From contig NZ_PYBV01000016.1 of NCBI RefSeq assembly GCF_003205615.1, positions 64,619 through 128,618 on the forward strand: a DNA stretch of 64,000 nucleotides, in the 5' to 3' direction. Positions 10,437-18,922 of this stretch are shown piece after piece. The notes under the pieces were generated by a model, which was given only the letters and a program-made list of their open reading frames with translations, searched no databases and was not told where the DNA came from. The translations under genes were made by a program, and so were the position numbers. Each line of letters opens with the position of its first letter. Position 1 is the stretch's first letter. This DNA is from Micromonospora arborensis. Its GTDB lineage: Bacteria > Actinomycetota > Actinomycetes > Mycobacteriales > Micromonosporaceae.

Positions 10437-11186
10437 GTGCATCCACCTGAACTACGCATTCGTGCACGGCAGCAGCACCTCGCCGGCAGCACGGTCGCCG
10501 AGGTCGCCAGACGTCTGAGACTTCCGTACCCGACGGTCAGGGGCTGGTGCAAACACCCGGTCGAGCCGAGAAGGTCCAGCAGCGAGCTTCGGTGCTTTCG
10601 CTGCCGGCCCGAGGTCAGGAATCAGACAGATCCGTCTGCATACCTCTACCTGCTCGGTCTCTACCTGGGCGACGGGCATCTCGTCACCTCCGCACGGGTA
10701 CCGGTGCTGCGCATCGCTTGCAGCAGTAGTTGGCCGGGCTTGATCGAGGCGTGCGACGCCAGCATGCAGCAGGTGCTCGCGGCGAAGGTCCAGCGCGTCC
10801 AGCAGCCTGGTTGCGTCAGCGTGCAGAGCTCCGGCAAGCACTGGCCATGCCTGCTTCCCCAGCATGGTCCCGGCAAGAAACACGAACGTCCGATCATTCT
10901 CGCCGATTGGCAACGGGACATCGTCGCGACGCATCCGGGTGACTTCCTGCGTGGGCTGTTCCACTCCGACGGCTGTCGGTTCGCCAACCGGGTGACCGTG
11001 CGCGGCAAGGCGTACGTCTACCCGCGCTACATGTTCGTCAACGAGTCGGCGGACATCATGGCGCTCTGCCAGTGGAGCCTCGACCTGCTCGGCGTCGCCT
11101 GGCGGATGAACCGCCGCAACTCGCTGTCGGTGGCGCGGCGCGACGCGGTCGCCACCCTGGACCGGCACGTGGGCCCGAAGTCCTGA
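10437..11186 (+). CDS. HTH-LAGLIDADG protein next to a tRNA
   Basis: A 249-residue protein. The N-terminus has a helix-turn-helix (about residues 16-38, STVAEVARRLRLPYPTVRGW), then a CxxC pair (Cys53/Cys56). Two LAGLIDADG-type motifs follow: YLLGLYLGDG (71-80) and FLRGLFHSDG (170-179), each with the Asp that would bind metal in a homing endonuclease. The fold suggests a DNA- or RNA-binding single-chain LAGLIDADG protein. It could be an endonuclease or a domesticated, WhiA-like regulator. The chosen GTG is 32 bases after the tRNA CCA end and has no clear ribosome-binding site. The frame is open back into the T arm of the tRNA. From memory, similar proteins occur next to tRNA genes in other actinobacteria. 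Confidence 0.75.
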   Translation: MHPPELRIRARQQHLAGSTVAEVARRLRLPYPTVRGWCKHPVEPRRSSSELRCFRCRPEVRNQTDPSAYLYLLGLYLGDGHLVTSARVPVLRIACSSSWPGLIEACDASMQQVLAAKVQRVQQPGCVSVQSSGKHWPCLLPQHGPGKKHERPIILADWQRDIVATHPGDFLRGLFHSDGCRFANRVTVRGKAYVYPRYMFVNESADIMALCQWSLDLLGVAWRMNRRNSLSVARRDAVATLDRHVGPKS

Positions 11187-11279
11187 CCGCTACCCGCGCG
11201 GATCACCCCGACCGTGGGAGCCTGGCTGACACGCGGGCGGAACGGCCGTCGGCGGGGTCGACGACAGGGGTGGGGACCG

Positions 11280-11651
11280 ATGCGCGTGGTCACCTTGGCG
11301 GAGGTGAGCCCGCAGGTCACGTTCATCTACGTTTCGGGTCAGGGGACCGATTCGTCGGGCGAGGGTCGGGTGATGTGGGCCCGGGTCAAGGGTCGTACCG
11401 AGAACGCGATCATCGATCTGCTGCCCAACGGCTACGCGGCGCGGCCCGGCTTCATCCAGCCGACGCACGGGGTGGTGTCGAAGACCCGTTGGTACCGGAT
11501 CGGGTACGCGATCACCCGTCCGCTCGTTCCGGTGTTGCGCCGGTGGCTGCCGAATCAGATCACCACGACCGAGGGGATCGGCCTGGCGATGTTGCGGGTG
11601 GCCCGGCAGGGCTCGCCCGTGCGGGTGTTGGGCAACCGCGAGCTGCGCTGA
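11280..11651 (+). pseudogene. 3' remnant of an NAD(P)-dependent epimerase-like gene
   Basis: The 123 codons match the C-terminal half of the short epimerase/NmrA-like Rossmann proteins: FIYVSGQGTDSSGEG, then WARVKGRTENAI, RPGFIQPTHGVVSKTRWY and the tail LPNQITTTEGIGLAML. The whole N-terminal dinucleotide-binding half (GATGxxG and what follows) is missing, and nothing upstream in any frame restores it. The upstream half appears to have been lost where the LAGLIDADG gene now lies. An ATG at the start of the remnant could still be used, but a protein without the Rossmann beta-alpha-beta unit should not bind cofactor. Its stop lies three bases from the convergent transsulfuration gene. Confidence 0.75.
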
Positions 11652-11654
11652 GGG

Positions 11655-12815
11655 TCAGCTGAGCGTGTCGAGCGCGTGCGCGAGGTCGGCGCGCAGGTCT
11701 TCGGGGTCTTCCAGGCCGACCGAGAGGCGCAGCAGCCCGGCGGCGGGTTTCGCGTCGCCGTCGACGGGTCGGTGGGTCAGCGAGGCGGGGTGCTGGATCA
11801 GGGTGTCGACGCCGCCGAGGGACACCGCGTGGGTGATGAGTTGGCAGGCGCCGGCGACGGTGGCCGCGGCGGGTGCGCCGCCGCGTACCTCGAAGGCGAG
11901 CAGGCTGCCGGGTCCGGCCATCTGGCGGCCGACCAGCGCCGCCGGGTCGTGCACCGAGGGGTGGTGCACCCGGTGTACGGCGGGGTGGTTGGCGAGCCAG
12001 CCGGCGAGTTTCTCGGCGGTGGCCTGCTGGGCGCGGACCCGCAGGGGCAGGGTTTGCAGGCCGCGGTGCAGCAGGTAGCCGCCGAGTGGGTGCAGGATCG
12101 CGCCGGTGACCGCGCGGACCTGGCGTAGTCGCGCGGCCCAGTCTGCGTCGCAGGCGACGACGCCGGCGAGCACGTCGCCGTGCCCGCCGATGCTCTTGGT
12201 GGCGCTGTGCAGGACGAGGGTGGCGCCGTGTCGGGCGGGTTGTTGCAGTACGGGGGTGGCGACGGTGTTGTCGACCAGCAGCGGGATGTCGCCGGCTGCG
12301 GCGGCGAGGGCGGCGATGTCGACGAGGTCGAGGGTGGGGTTGGCGGGTGTCTCGACGATGACCAGTGCGGTGTCGGGGCGGATGGCGGCGGCGATCTCGT
12401 CGGGGTGCGCCCAGGTGACGGTGGTGCCGAGCAGGCCGGTGGCGAGGACGTGGTCGGTCCCGCCGTAGAGGGGTCGGACGGCGACGACGTGCCGGCGGTC
12501 GTTGCGGGCGGCGGCGAGGAGGGTGGCGGTGAGGGCGGCCATTCCGCTGGCGAAGGCGACGGCTTGGGCGGTGCCTTCGAGTTCGGCGAGGGCGGTTTCG
12601 AAGCGGGCGACGGTGGGGTTCCAGAGCCGTTGGTAGACGGCTCCGCCCTCGGTGGGGAGTGTGCCGCCGGTGGCGAGTTGCTCGTACGCGGCGCCGCCGC
12701 CGTCGACGGAGGGCAGTGGGTTGGTGGTGGACAGGTCGATGGGTGGTACGTGCACGCCGAGGGTGCGTAGGTCGTCGCGGCCGGCGTGTACGGCCCGGGT
12801 GTCCACCGATGTCAT
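11655..12815 (-). CDS. Cystathionine gamma-synthase/lyase-type PLP enzyme
   Basis: A Cys/Met-metabolism PLP enzyme of 386 residues, the usual length. It shows YQRLWNPTVARFE, FASGMAAL, the phosphate-binding loop and the PLP lysine Lys207 in HSATKSIGGHGD, with Asp in LLVDNTVATP. The Arg-containing C-terminal segment LRLSVGLEDPEDL is typical. Which reaction it performs (cystathionine gamma-synthase, cystathionine gamma-lyase or methionine gamma-lyase) cannot be settled from sequence alone. The divergent Lrp/AsnC regulator across about 100 bases suggests control by an amino acid, as seen in other actinobacteria where an Lrp gene faces such an enzyme. Confidence 0.9.
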   Translation of the reverse strand: MTSVDTRAVHAGRDDLRTLGVHVPPIDLSTTNPLPSVDGGGAAYEQLATGGTLPTEGGAVYQRLWNPTVARFETALAELEGTAQAVAFASGMAALTATLLAAARNDRRHVVAVRPLYGGTDHVLATGLLGTTVTWAHPDEIAAAIRPDTALVIVETPANPTLDLVDIAALAAAAGDIPLLVDNTVATPVLQQPARHGATLVLHSATKSIGGHGDVLAGVVACDADWAARLRQVRAVTGAILHPLGGYLLHRGLQTLPLRVRAQQATAEKLAGWLANHPAVHRVHHPSVHDPAALVGRQMAGPGSLLAFEVRGGAPAAATVAGACQLITHAVSLGGVDTLIQHPASLTHRPVDGDAKPAAGLLRLSVGLEDPEDLRADLAHALDTLS

Positions 12816-12917
12816 GCCGGGTAGCGTCGAACATTCACCTGTCGATAGGCAATGGGTCGGCAGATGATTCTGTTAGTTGGCTTGGTTTCGGTGCTGGATT
12901 CGGGCGAGGATGGTCGG

Positions 12918-13397
12918 ATGCCTCCTGAGCCGAATGATGTGCGGCCGTATCCGGCCCTGGACGACGTGGACCGCGCGATCCTGACCGAGCTGGCCGCTGA
13001 TGGTCGGCTGCCGAACAATGCCCTCGCCGAGCGGGTGGGGGTGGCGCCGTCGACGTGCCTGACCCGTACGCGGGCGCTGCGGGAGCGCGGCGCGATCCGC
13101 GGTTTCCACGCGGAGGTGGATCCGGCCGCGCTGGGGCTGCCGTTGCAGGCGTTGGTGTCGGTGCGGTTGACCGCGCACGAACGGGCGGCGGTGGACGCGT
13201 TCCGGGCCCGGTCGGTGCGACTGCCCGGGGTGGTGTCGGTGTTCCACGTGGCCGGTGCGGAGGATTACGTGCTGCACGTACGGGCGGCGTCGGGTGACGC
13301 GTTGCGTGATTTCGTGCTGGATCATCTGGCGGTCGATCCGGTGGTGCAGCACACCCAGACCAGTCTGATCTTCGAGCAGGCTCGTGGGATGGGCTGA
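12918..13397 (+). CDS. Lrp/AsnC-family transcriptional regulator
   Basis: A feast/famine regulator of 159 residues. The N-terminal winged HTH starts LDDVDRAILTELAADGRLPNNALAERVGVAPSTCL, followed by the RAM ligand-binding and oligomerisation domain (VSVRLTAHERAAVDAF ... VFHVAGAEDYVLHVRA). The ATG of MPPEPND is chosen; an earlier in-frame ATG adds 22 atypical residues from the promoter region. It is divergent from the gamma-synthase-type gene and probably controls both genes in response to an amino acid. Confidence 0.92.
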   Translation: MPPEPNDVRPYPALDDVDRAILTELAADGRLPNNALAERVGVAPSTCLTRTRALRERGAIRGFHAEVDPAALGLPLQALVSVRLTAHERAAVDAFRARSVRLPGVVSVFHVAGAEDYVLHVRAASGDALRDFVLDHLAVDPVVQHTQTSLIFEQARGMG

Positions 13398-13474
13398 GCG
13401 GTGGCAGGGGTGAATCAACCGACAGATGCCAGCCAAGCGGAACAAATCCGGTCGACAGCGGGTTGGCTGACCGT

Positions 13475-14485
13475 GTGATCACCGTACCGTTGTCTGTTCT
13501 TGATCTTGCTCCGGTCGCCAAGGCCACCACTGTCGGCGCGGCCCTGGAAGCCACCACCGAGCTGGCCCGCCGCACCGAGGAGCTGGGCTACCACCGGTTC
13601 TGGGTGGCCGAGCACCACAACATGCCGGCGATCGCCAGCTCCGCCCCCGCGGTGCTGCTGGCGCACCTGGCCGCGAACACGTCGACCATCCGGCTCGGAT
13701 CGGGCGGGGTGATGCTGCCCAACCACGCGCCGCTGGTGGTGGCCGAGCAGTTCGGCACCCTGGAAGCGCTGCACCCTGGTCGGATCGACCTGGGCATCGG
13801 GCGGGCGCCGGGCACCGACCAGGTGACCGCGCTGGCGTTGCGGCGCACCATGGAGGGCCTGTCGGCGGAGGGTTTCCCGCGCGAGCTGGCGGACCTGATG
13901 AACTACTTCAGCGGGGAACGGCCGGGGCAGATCACCGCCACGCCGGGGCACGGCGAGCAGCCGGCCGTGTGGCTGCTGGGTTCCAGCGGTTTCAGCGCCC
14001 AACTGGCCGGCCTGCTCGGTCTGCCGTTCTCCTTCGCGCACCACTTCAGCTCGGCGAACACCCTGCCGGCGCTGGCCCTGTACCGGCAGAACTTCCGGCC
14101 GTCGCAGTGGTTGGACAAGCCGTACGCCATGGTGGCGGTCAACGCGGTCTGCGCGGACACCGACGAACGCGCCGAGTGGTTGGCGGGGCCGAGCGCTCTG
14201 TCGTTCTTGAAGTTGCGCTCCGGCCGGCCGGAGCCGCTGTCGACGCCCGACGAGGCGGCGGCGTACCCGTACTCCGAGATCGAGCGGGAGTTCGTGCTGC
14301 AGCGCCGTGACGGTCAGGCGATGGGGTCACCGGAGACGGTGCGCCGGCAGCTGACCGAGCTGGTGGAGCGCACCGGCGCGGACGAGCTGATGCTGACCAC
14401 GCTCGTGTACGACGTGCAGGACCGGGTGCGGTCGTACGAGTTGATCGCCGAGCAGGTGGCGGGCGGTCTACGCCAGGGGGCGTGA
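13475..14485 (+). CDS. LLM-class flavin-dependent monooxygenase
   Basis: A 336-residue luciferase-like protein with the TIM-barrel pattern of the family: PLSVLDLAPV, YHRFWVAEHHNMP, IRLGSGGVMLPNH, VAEQFGTLEALHPGRIDLGIGRAPG, and a C-terminal QAMGSPETVRRQL. The family uses FMNH2 (or F420) from a separate reductase to oxidise small organic substrates; the substrate here is unknown. I chose the GTG of VITVPLSVLDL, which matches how relatives begin, though a TTG four codons upstream is also in frame and no strong ribosome-binding site favours either. It converges on the rhamnogalacturonan lyase gene. Confidence 0.9.
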   Translation: MITVPLSVLDLAPVAKATTVGAALEATTELARRTEELGYHRFWVAEHHNMPAIASSAPAVLLAHLAANTSTIRLGSGGVMLPNHAPLVVAEQFGTLEALHPGRIDLGIGRAPGTDQVTALALRRTMEGLSAEGFPRELADLMNYFSGERPGQITATPGHGEQPAVWLLGSSGFSAQLAGLLGLPFSFAHHFSSANTLPALALYRQNFRPSQWLDKPYAMVAVNAVCADTDERAEWLAGPSALSFLKLRSGRPEPLSTPDEAAAYPYSEIEREFVLQRRDGQAMGSPETVRRQLTELVERTGADELMLTTLVYDVQDRVRSYELIAEQVAGGLRQGA

Positions 14486-14554
14486 AACACGATCTTCACG
14501 TCAGCGTCACCCCGCCGACCCCGACGGTGCCTAATGTTGGTGCCGGTGGTGGTA

Positions 14555-14642
14555 CGGCATTCCCGGTCGGGACGGGTTGGGAATGCCGCGGTGTGGCGCA
14601 CCGGGCCGGAGCTGAGCGGATTCCGCGGCTGCGGCCCGGTGC
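14555..14642. terminator. Two hairpins between convergent genes
   Basis: Two GC-rich inverted repeats lie between the monooxygenase and the lyase gene on the opposite strand. One has a 10-bp stem (14555-14564 with 14579-14588); the other has an 11-bp stem (14598-14608 with 14632-14642). They can serve as a bidirectional terminator. Confidence 0.6.
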
Positions 14643-14685
14643 CTGCCACCCTAGGCGACCCCGTTCGGGACCGCCAGGGGTCAGA

Positions 14686-16962
14686 TCAACGTAGGTAGAT
14701 GTTCGGCGTGGGCGGGTTGGCCATTCCGTCGCCGATGAAGAACCCCGGGTGTGGCGGCTGGTTGTAGGCGGTGTTCTGCCACGCGATCGCCACCCGATAC
14801 TGCGGGTCGTGCATCAGGGTGTGGATCCGGGTGCTGGTCGCTGTGGGTGTGCTGTAGATGCGCAGGGCCCGACTGTCGGTGGTGCGCCAGATCACCTCCT
14901 CACGCCAGTCACCCAGGATGTCGCCCGAGAGCGCCGGCGTGGACTTGGTGCCGTTGTTCGATGCCACCGAGTTGCCGGTGAGCAGTCGGGTGTCGCCGCC
15001 GGTGCCGTACTTGGCGACCGCCGTGCCGTCGAGCAGTTCCCGCACCGGGTCGCCGTCCCACCAGGCGAGGAAGTTGGCCGACGACGGCTTGCGGCCGATG
15101 TTCTGCCCTCTGGTGTTGGCCAGCCCGGCGACGGCCGACGACCACGACTCCGCACCGGGGCTGCCCGCCCAGATGTCCGCGGAGACACCCCGGCCGTTGT
15201 CGCCGGAAGCCGGCGTGGACCAGAGGATCTGACCGGTACGGGCGTCGGCGAACCAGGAACTGGGCTTGCTGGCGTCCTCGTCGACCTTGAACACCTCCAG
15301 GCCGGCGCGACCCGGGTCGAGGTCCCCCACGTGCAGGGCGTCCCCGTGCCCGTTACCGGTCGAGTAGAGCAGGCGACCGTTGTCGTCGATGGTGGCGGCG
15401 CCGTAGACGATCTCCTGACGGCCGTCACCGTCCACGTCGGCGACGGAGAGCTGGTGGTTGCCCTGACCGGCGGCGGCGCCGTTGCCGGAGGTGTTCGAGT
15501 CGAACGTCCAACGCTTGGTCAGCGTGCCGTTGCGGAAGTCCCAGGCCGCGACCACCGCGCGGGTGTAGTAACCCCGGGCCATGATCAGCGAGGGGCGCTG
15601 GCCGTCGAGGTACGCGGTGCCGGCGAGGAACCGGTCCACCCGGTTGCCGTACGAGTCACCCCAGGACGACACGGTGCCGCGCGGCGGGTCGTAGTTGACG
15701 GTGGAGAGCACCGCGCCGGTCTGACCGTTGAACATGGTCAGGTACTCCGGGCCGGACAGCACATAGCCGCTGGAGTTGCGGTGGTCCGCCGACGACGAGC
15801 CGATGAGCTGGCCGGTGCCGGAGCGGGTGCCGTCGGCGGTCTTCATGGCCACCTCGGCGCGACCGTCGCCGTCGTAGTCGTACACCTGGAACTGGGTGTA
15901 GTGGGCGCCGGCGCGGATGTTGCGGCCCAGGTCGATCCGCCACAGCCGGCTGCCGGTCAGGGTGTACGCGTCGACGTAGACGTTCCCGGTGTAGCCGGAC
16001 TGGGAGTTGTCCTTGGCGTTCGACGGATCCCACTTGAGCACGATCTCGTAGGTGCCGTCGCCGTTGAGGTCACCGACCGAGGCGTCGTTGGCGCTGTAGG
16101 TGTAGTTCTCGCCGCTGGGGGTGCTGCCGCCGGCCGGGACCTGCAACGGCACGTCCAGGTAGCCCGCGCCGAGCTGCAGGGCGGGCGCGGACGCCGCCTG
16201 CTCGGCGCCGTCGACCACGGCCCGCACGGTGTACGCCGAGCCGGCCGCCGCCCCGCTGTCGAGGTAGCTGGTGGCGCCGGTGATCGGGCTGGCGTTGACC
16301 CTGGTCGACCCCCGGTAGAGGTGGAACGCCACCCCGGAGGTCTCGGTGCCGAGCAGCCGCCAGGAGACCAGGTTGCCGTTGCCGGAGCGGACGCTGATCA
16401 GCCCTCGGTCCAGGTCCTCCATCTGCTTCGCCCCCGACGGCGGAGGCGTGGTCGGTGGGGCGGTCGTCGGTGGCGGCGTGGTGGTCGGTGGCGTGGTCGT
16501 CGGCGGGGTGGTCGTCGGCGGGGTGGTCGTCGGCCCGTCGGTGGATGGGGCACCGGTGCAGGTGGTCCCGTTGAGCGCGAAGCTGGACGGCACCGGGTTG
16601 GTGCCGGTCCACGAACCGTTGAAGCCGAAGGCGGCGGTGCCGTTGGTGGCGATGGTGGCGTTGTGGTCGACGTTGCGCGCCGTGACCTGCGCACCGGACT
16701 GGGTCACAGTGGCGTTCCACGCCTGGGTAACCTGCTGACCCGCCGCGTACGACCAGGTGAGGGCCCACCCGTTGACCGGGTCGCCGAGATTGGTGACGGT
16801 GACGTTGGCGCCGAAGCCGCCCTGCCACTGGTTGGTGATCTGATAGTCGACCCGGCAGCCGACGGCGGCGGCCGAGGCGACGACCGTGCCGAGGGTGCCG
16901 GCCACGACGGCGGCCGTCGTCGTGGCCGCGAGCAGGATCAGCCGATGTCTGGACGGGTGCAT
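14686..16962 (-). CDS. Secreted rhamnogalacturonan lyase (PL11) with CBM2
   Basis: A 758-residue secreted enzyme. The signal peptide ends near residue 33. Next comes a family-2 carbohydrate-binding module (about 34-135; Cys36 and Cys135 form the typical end-to-end disulfide, with [16 protein letters not shown] and surface Trp). A Thr/Pro-rich linker (about 140-175) follows. The catalytic domain has repeated FG-GAP-like Ca-binding turns ([36 protein letters not shown]) typical of polysaccharide lyase family 11. It should cleave the rhamnogalacturonan I backbone of pectin by beta-elimination, with the CBM2 anchoring it to plant cell wall. The ATG of MHPSRHR has GGAGG eight bases upstream. A LacI-type operator upstream suggests sugar-induced control. 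Confidence 0.93.
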   Translation of the reverse strand: MHPSRHRLILLAATTTAAVVAGTLGTVVASAAAVGCRVDYQITNQWQGGFGANVTVTNLGDPVNGWALTWSYAAGQQVTQAWNATVTQSGAQVTARNVDHNATIATNGTAAFGFNGSWTGTNPVPSSFALNGTTCTGAPSTDGPTTTPPTTTPPTTTPPTTTPPPTTAPPTTPPPSGAKQMEDLDRGLISVRSGNGNLVSWRLLGTETSGVAFHLYRGSTRVNASPITGATSYLDSGAAAGSAYTVRAVVDGAEQAASAPALQLGAGYLDVPLQVPAGGSTPSGENYTYSANDASVGDLNGDGTYEIVLKWDPSNAKDNSQSGYTGNVYVDAYTLTGSRLWRIDLGRNIRAGAHYTQFQVYDYDGDGRAEVAMKTADGTRSGTGQLIGSSSADHRNSSGYVLSGPEYLTMFNGQTGAVLSTVNYDPPRGTVSSWGDSYGNRVDRFLAGTAYLDGQRPSLIMARGYYTRAVVAAWDFRNGTLTKRWTFDSNTSGNGAAAGQGNHQLSVADVDGDGRQEIVYGAATIDDNGRLLYSTGNGHGDALHVGDLDPGRAGLEVFKVDEDASKPSSWFADARTGQILWSTPASGDNGRGVSADIWAGSPGAESWSSAVAGLANTRGQNIGRKPSSANFLAWWDGDPVRELLDGTAVAKYGTGGDTRLLTGNSVASNNGTKSTPALSGDILGDWREEVIWRTTDSRALRIYSTPTATSTRIHTLMHDPQYRVAIAWQNTAYNQPPHPGFFIGDGMANPPTPNIYLR

Positions 16963-17117
16963 GGGACTGCCTCCGGGGATCCGCTGGTGATCGCCGCGGC
17001 CCACCCGCCTCGCCCGGGAAGCACAGTGGACTCGCCCCGCCGCCACGGCGGCGGACAGCGATCTGATCGGGGGTGAACGCCCTGGAACTCACGGATCCGA
17101 CTCACCGCGCATCGTAA

Positions 17118-17131
17118 GGCAAGCGTTTTCC
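17118..17131 (-). promoter_or_regulatory. LacI-type operator upstream of the PL11 lyase
   Basis: The 14 bases read ggcaagcgttttcc, which fits the AAnCGnTT core of LacI/GalR-family operators. It lies about 155 bases before the lyase start, where carbohydrate-utilisation operators sit in actinobacteria. No LacI-family gene is in the window, so the regulator would act in trans. The neighbouring decarboxylase gene starts 53 bases away on the other strand and could also be affected. Confidence 0.5.
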
Positions 17132-17183
17132 AGCGCGCAACATCGATGGTCGTCGTGGGTGCCCGGTCTTGCCTCGACGATCG

Positions 17184-18644
17184 ATGCCTGATCAACTCGT
17201 TCGGGTGAGCGCCCCCCACATGGACCCCGCCGAGTTCCGTCGCGCCGGCCACGCCGTCGTCGACTGGATCGCCGACTACTGGACGACGCTGGAGCAACAC
17301 CCGGTCGCCCCTGCCGACCCGCCGGGCACGGTGACCGCGGCCCTCCCCACCGCGCCGCCCACCACCGGAGGCGAACCCGTCGAAGCGGTCCTCGCCGACC
17401 TGGACTCGATCGTCCTACCGGGGCTCACCCACTGGCAGCACCCCGGCTTCTTCGGCTACTTCCCGGCCAACACGTCCGGCCCGAGCGTGCTCGGCGACCT
17501 GGTCAGCTCCGGGCTCGGCGTGCAGGGCATGCTCTGGGCCACCAGCCCCGCCTGCACCGAACTGGAGACGGTGCTGATGGACTGGCTGGCCCAACTGATG
17601 GACCTGCCGCAACGGTTCCGCTCGACCGCCACCGGCGGTGGGGTCATCCAGGACTCGGCGTCCTCGGCGACCCTGGTGGCCACCCTGGCCGCGCTGCACC
17701 GGGCCAGCGGCGGTCGTTGGCGCGACACCGGCATCGACCGGCGCTACCGCGCGTACACCTCCATCCACGGGCACTCCTCCATCGAGAAGGCCGTGCGGAT
17801 CGCCGGGCTGGGCACCGACGGGGTCCGCCCGATCCAGGTGGCCCCGGACACCCAGGCCCTGCTGCCGGACGCGCTACGCACGGCGATCGAAGCCGACCTC
17901 GCCGCCGGGAACGTACCCGCCATCGTGGTGGCGACCATCGGCACCACCTCCACCACCGCCGTCGACCCGCTGCCGGAGATCGGCGCGATCTGCGCCGAGT
18001 ACGGAATCTGGCTGCACGTCGACGCCGCGTACGCGGGCGCCGCCGCCGTCTGCCCCGAACTGCGGTGGTCGCACGCCGGCCTGGAGTACGCCGACTCGTA
18101 CTGCTTCGACCCTCACAAGTGGCTGCTCACCGGCTTCGACTGCGACGCGTTCTGGGTGGCCGACCGCGCCGAACTGGTCGAGGCGCTGACCGTACTGCCG
18201 GAGTTCCTGCGCAACGCGGCGTCCGAGTCCGGCGCGGTGATCGACTACCGGGACTGGCAGGTGCCGCTGGGCCGGCGATTCCGGGCCCTGAAGCTGTGGT
18301 TCGTGTTGCGCTGGTACGGCGCCGAAGGGCTGCGGGCGCACATCCGCTCCGGGGTGGCGCTGGCCGACCGGTTCGCCGAGCGGGTCCGCGCCGACGACCG
18401 GTTCGAGCTGGCGGCGGCGCACCCCTTCTCGCTCGTCTGCTTCCGACTACGCGCCGACGACGACGTCAACGCGGCACTGCTGGCCGAGGTGAACGGCACC
18501 GGGCGGGTGCACCTGACGCACACCCGGGTCGCCGGTCGTTACACACTGCGGCTGGCAGTCGGCTCGCCACAAACCACCGAGGCGCACGTCGACGAGGCCT
18601 GGACACTGCTCGCCAACACGGCCAAGAACCTACTCACCCCCTGA
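17184..18644 (+). CDS. Aromatic-L-amino-acid decarboxylase-family PLP enzyme
   Basis: A group II PLP decarboxylase of 486 residues. Family signatures are HPGFFGYFPANTS, TGGGVIQDSAS, YTSIHGHSSIEKA (PLP-stacking His near residue 196), WLHVDAAYAGAAA (Asp280) and the PLP-forming Lys312 in FDPHKWLLTGFDCD. It resembles DOPA/tryptophan/phenylacetaldehyde-type decarboxylases more than glutamate decarboxylases. The product would be an aromatic amine such as tyramine or tryptamine, but the substrate is not determined. The start is uncertain among three in-frame codons (two earlier ATG/TTG and an ATG at MDPAEFRRAG); I chose MPDQLVRV. It stands alone and is followed by repeat elements. Confidence 0.9.
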   Translation: MPDQLVRVSAPHMDPAEFRRAGHAVVDWIADYWTTLEQHPVAPADPPGTVTAALPTAPPTTGGEPVEAVLADLDSIVLPGLTHWQHPGFFGYFPANTSGPSVLGDLVSSGLGVQGMLWATSPACTELETVLMDWLAQLMDLPQRFRSTATGGGVIQDSASSATLVATLAALHRASGGRWRDTGIDRRYRAYTSIHGHSSIEKAVRIAGLGTDGVRPIQVAPDTQALLPDALRTAIEADLAAGNVPAIVVATIGTTSTTAVDPLPEIGAICAEYGIWLHVDAAYAGAAAVCPELRWSHAGLEYADSYCFDPHKWLLTGFDCDAFWVADRAELVEALTVLPEFLRNAASESGAVIDYRDWQVPLGRRFRALKLWFVLRWYGAEGLRAHIRSGVALADRFAERVRADDRFELAAAHPFSLVCFRLRADDDVNAALLAEVNGTGRVHLTHTRVAGRYTLRLAVGSPQTTEAHVDEAWTLLANTAKNLLTP

Positions 18645-18669
18645 CACCCCCGGCTCCCGCGCCTCTGGG

Positions 18670-18748
18670 CCCCGCACCCCGCACCCCGCACCCCGCACCC
18701 CGCACCCCGCACCCCGCACCCCGCACCCCGCACCCCGCACCCCGCACC
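18670..18748. repeat. 7-bp tandem repeat (CCCCGCA), about 11 copies
   Basis: Eleven uninterrupted copies of CCCCGCA follow the decarboxylase stop by 25 bases and run directly into a long palindrome. The exact copy number suggests a young, slippage-prone array. A short GGCA tetranucleotide run lies nearby at about 18893-18914. Confidence 0.9.
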
Positions 18749-18824
18749 AAGATCGTGCTCGATCATGGATGTAGTGGCCTCGAACTCGCCGGAAGCCACT
18801 ACATCAATGATCGAGCACGATCTT
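18749..18824. repeat. 30-bp-arm palindromic element
   Basis: The arms 18749-18778 and 18795-18824 are complementary over 30 bases with one mismatch, around a 16-base loop. Each arm starts AAGATCGTGCTCGATC. No ORF is inside. The size and exactness suggest a dispersed REP/MITE-like element placed between convergent genes, where it can also end transcription from both sides. Confidence 0.85.
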
Positions 18825-18922
18825 GACTGCTCGACTCGGTGATCATGACGTTGGCGGGCGTTCCGGCGCGTCCGGGCGTGCGGAAGGGCGGGCGGGCAGG
18901 CAGGCAGGCAGGCAGCGCGGGT

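Noticed and set aside
10240..10467. Minus-strand ORF with RWESNPH across the tRNA
   Set aside because: It is the antisense reading of the tRNA T arm and acceptor, a known type of false gene.
11560..12834. 424-codon Arg/Pro/His-rich ORF on the minus strand
   Set aside because: It is a frame shadow of the cystathionine gamma-synthase-type gene, which has full family motifs and the PLP lysine.
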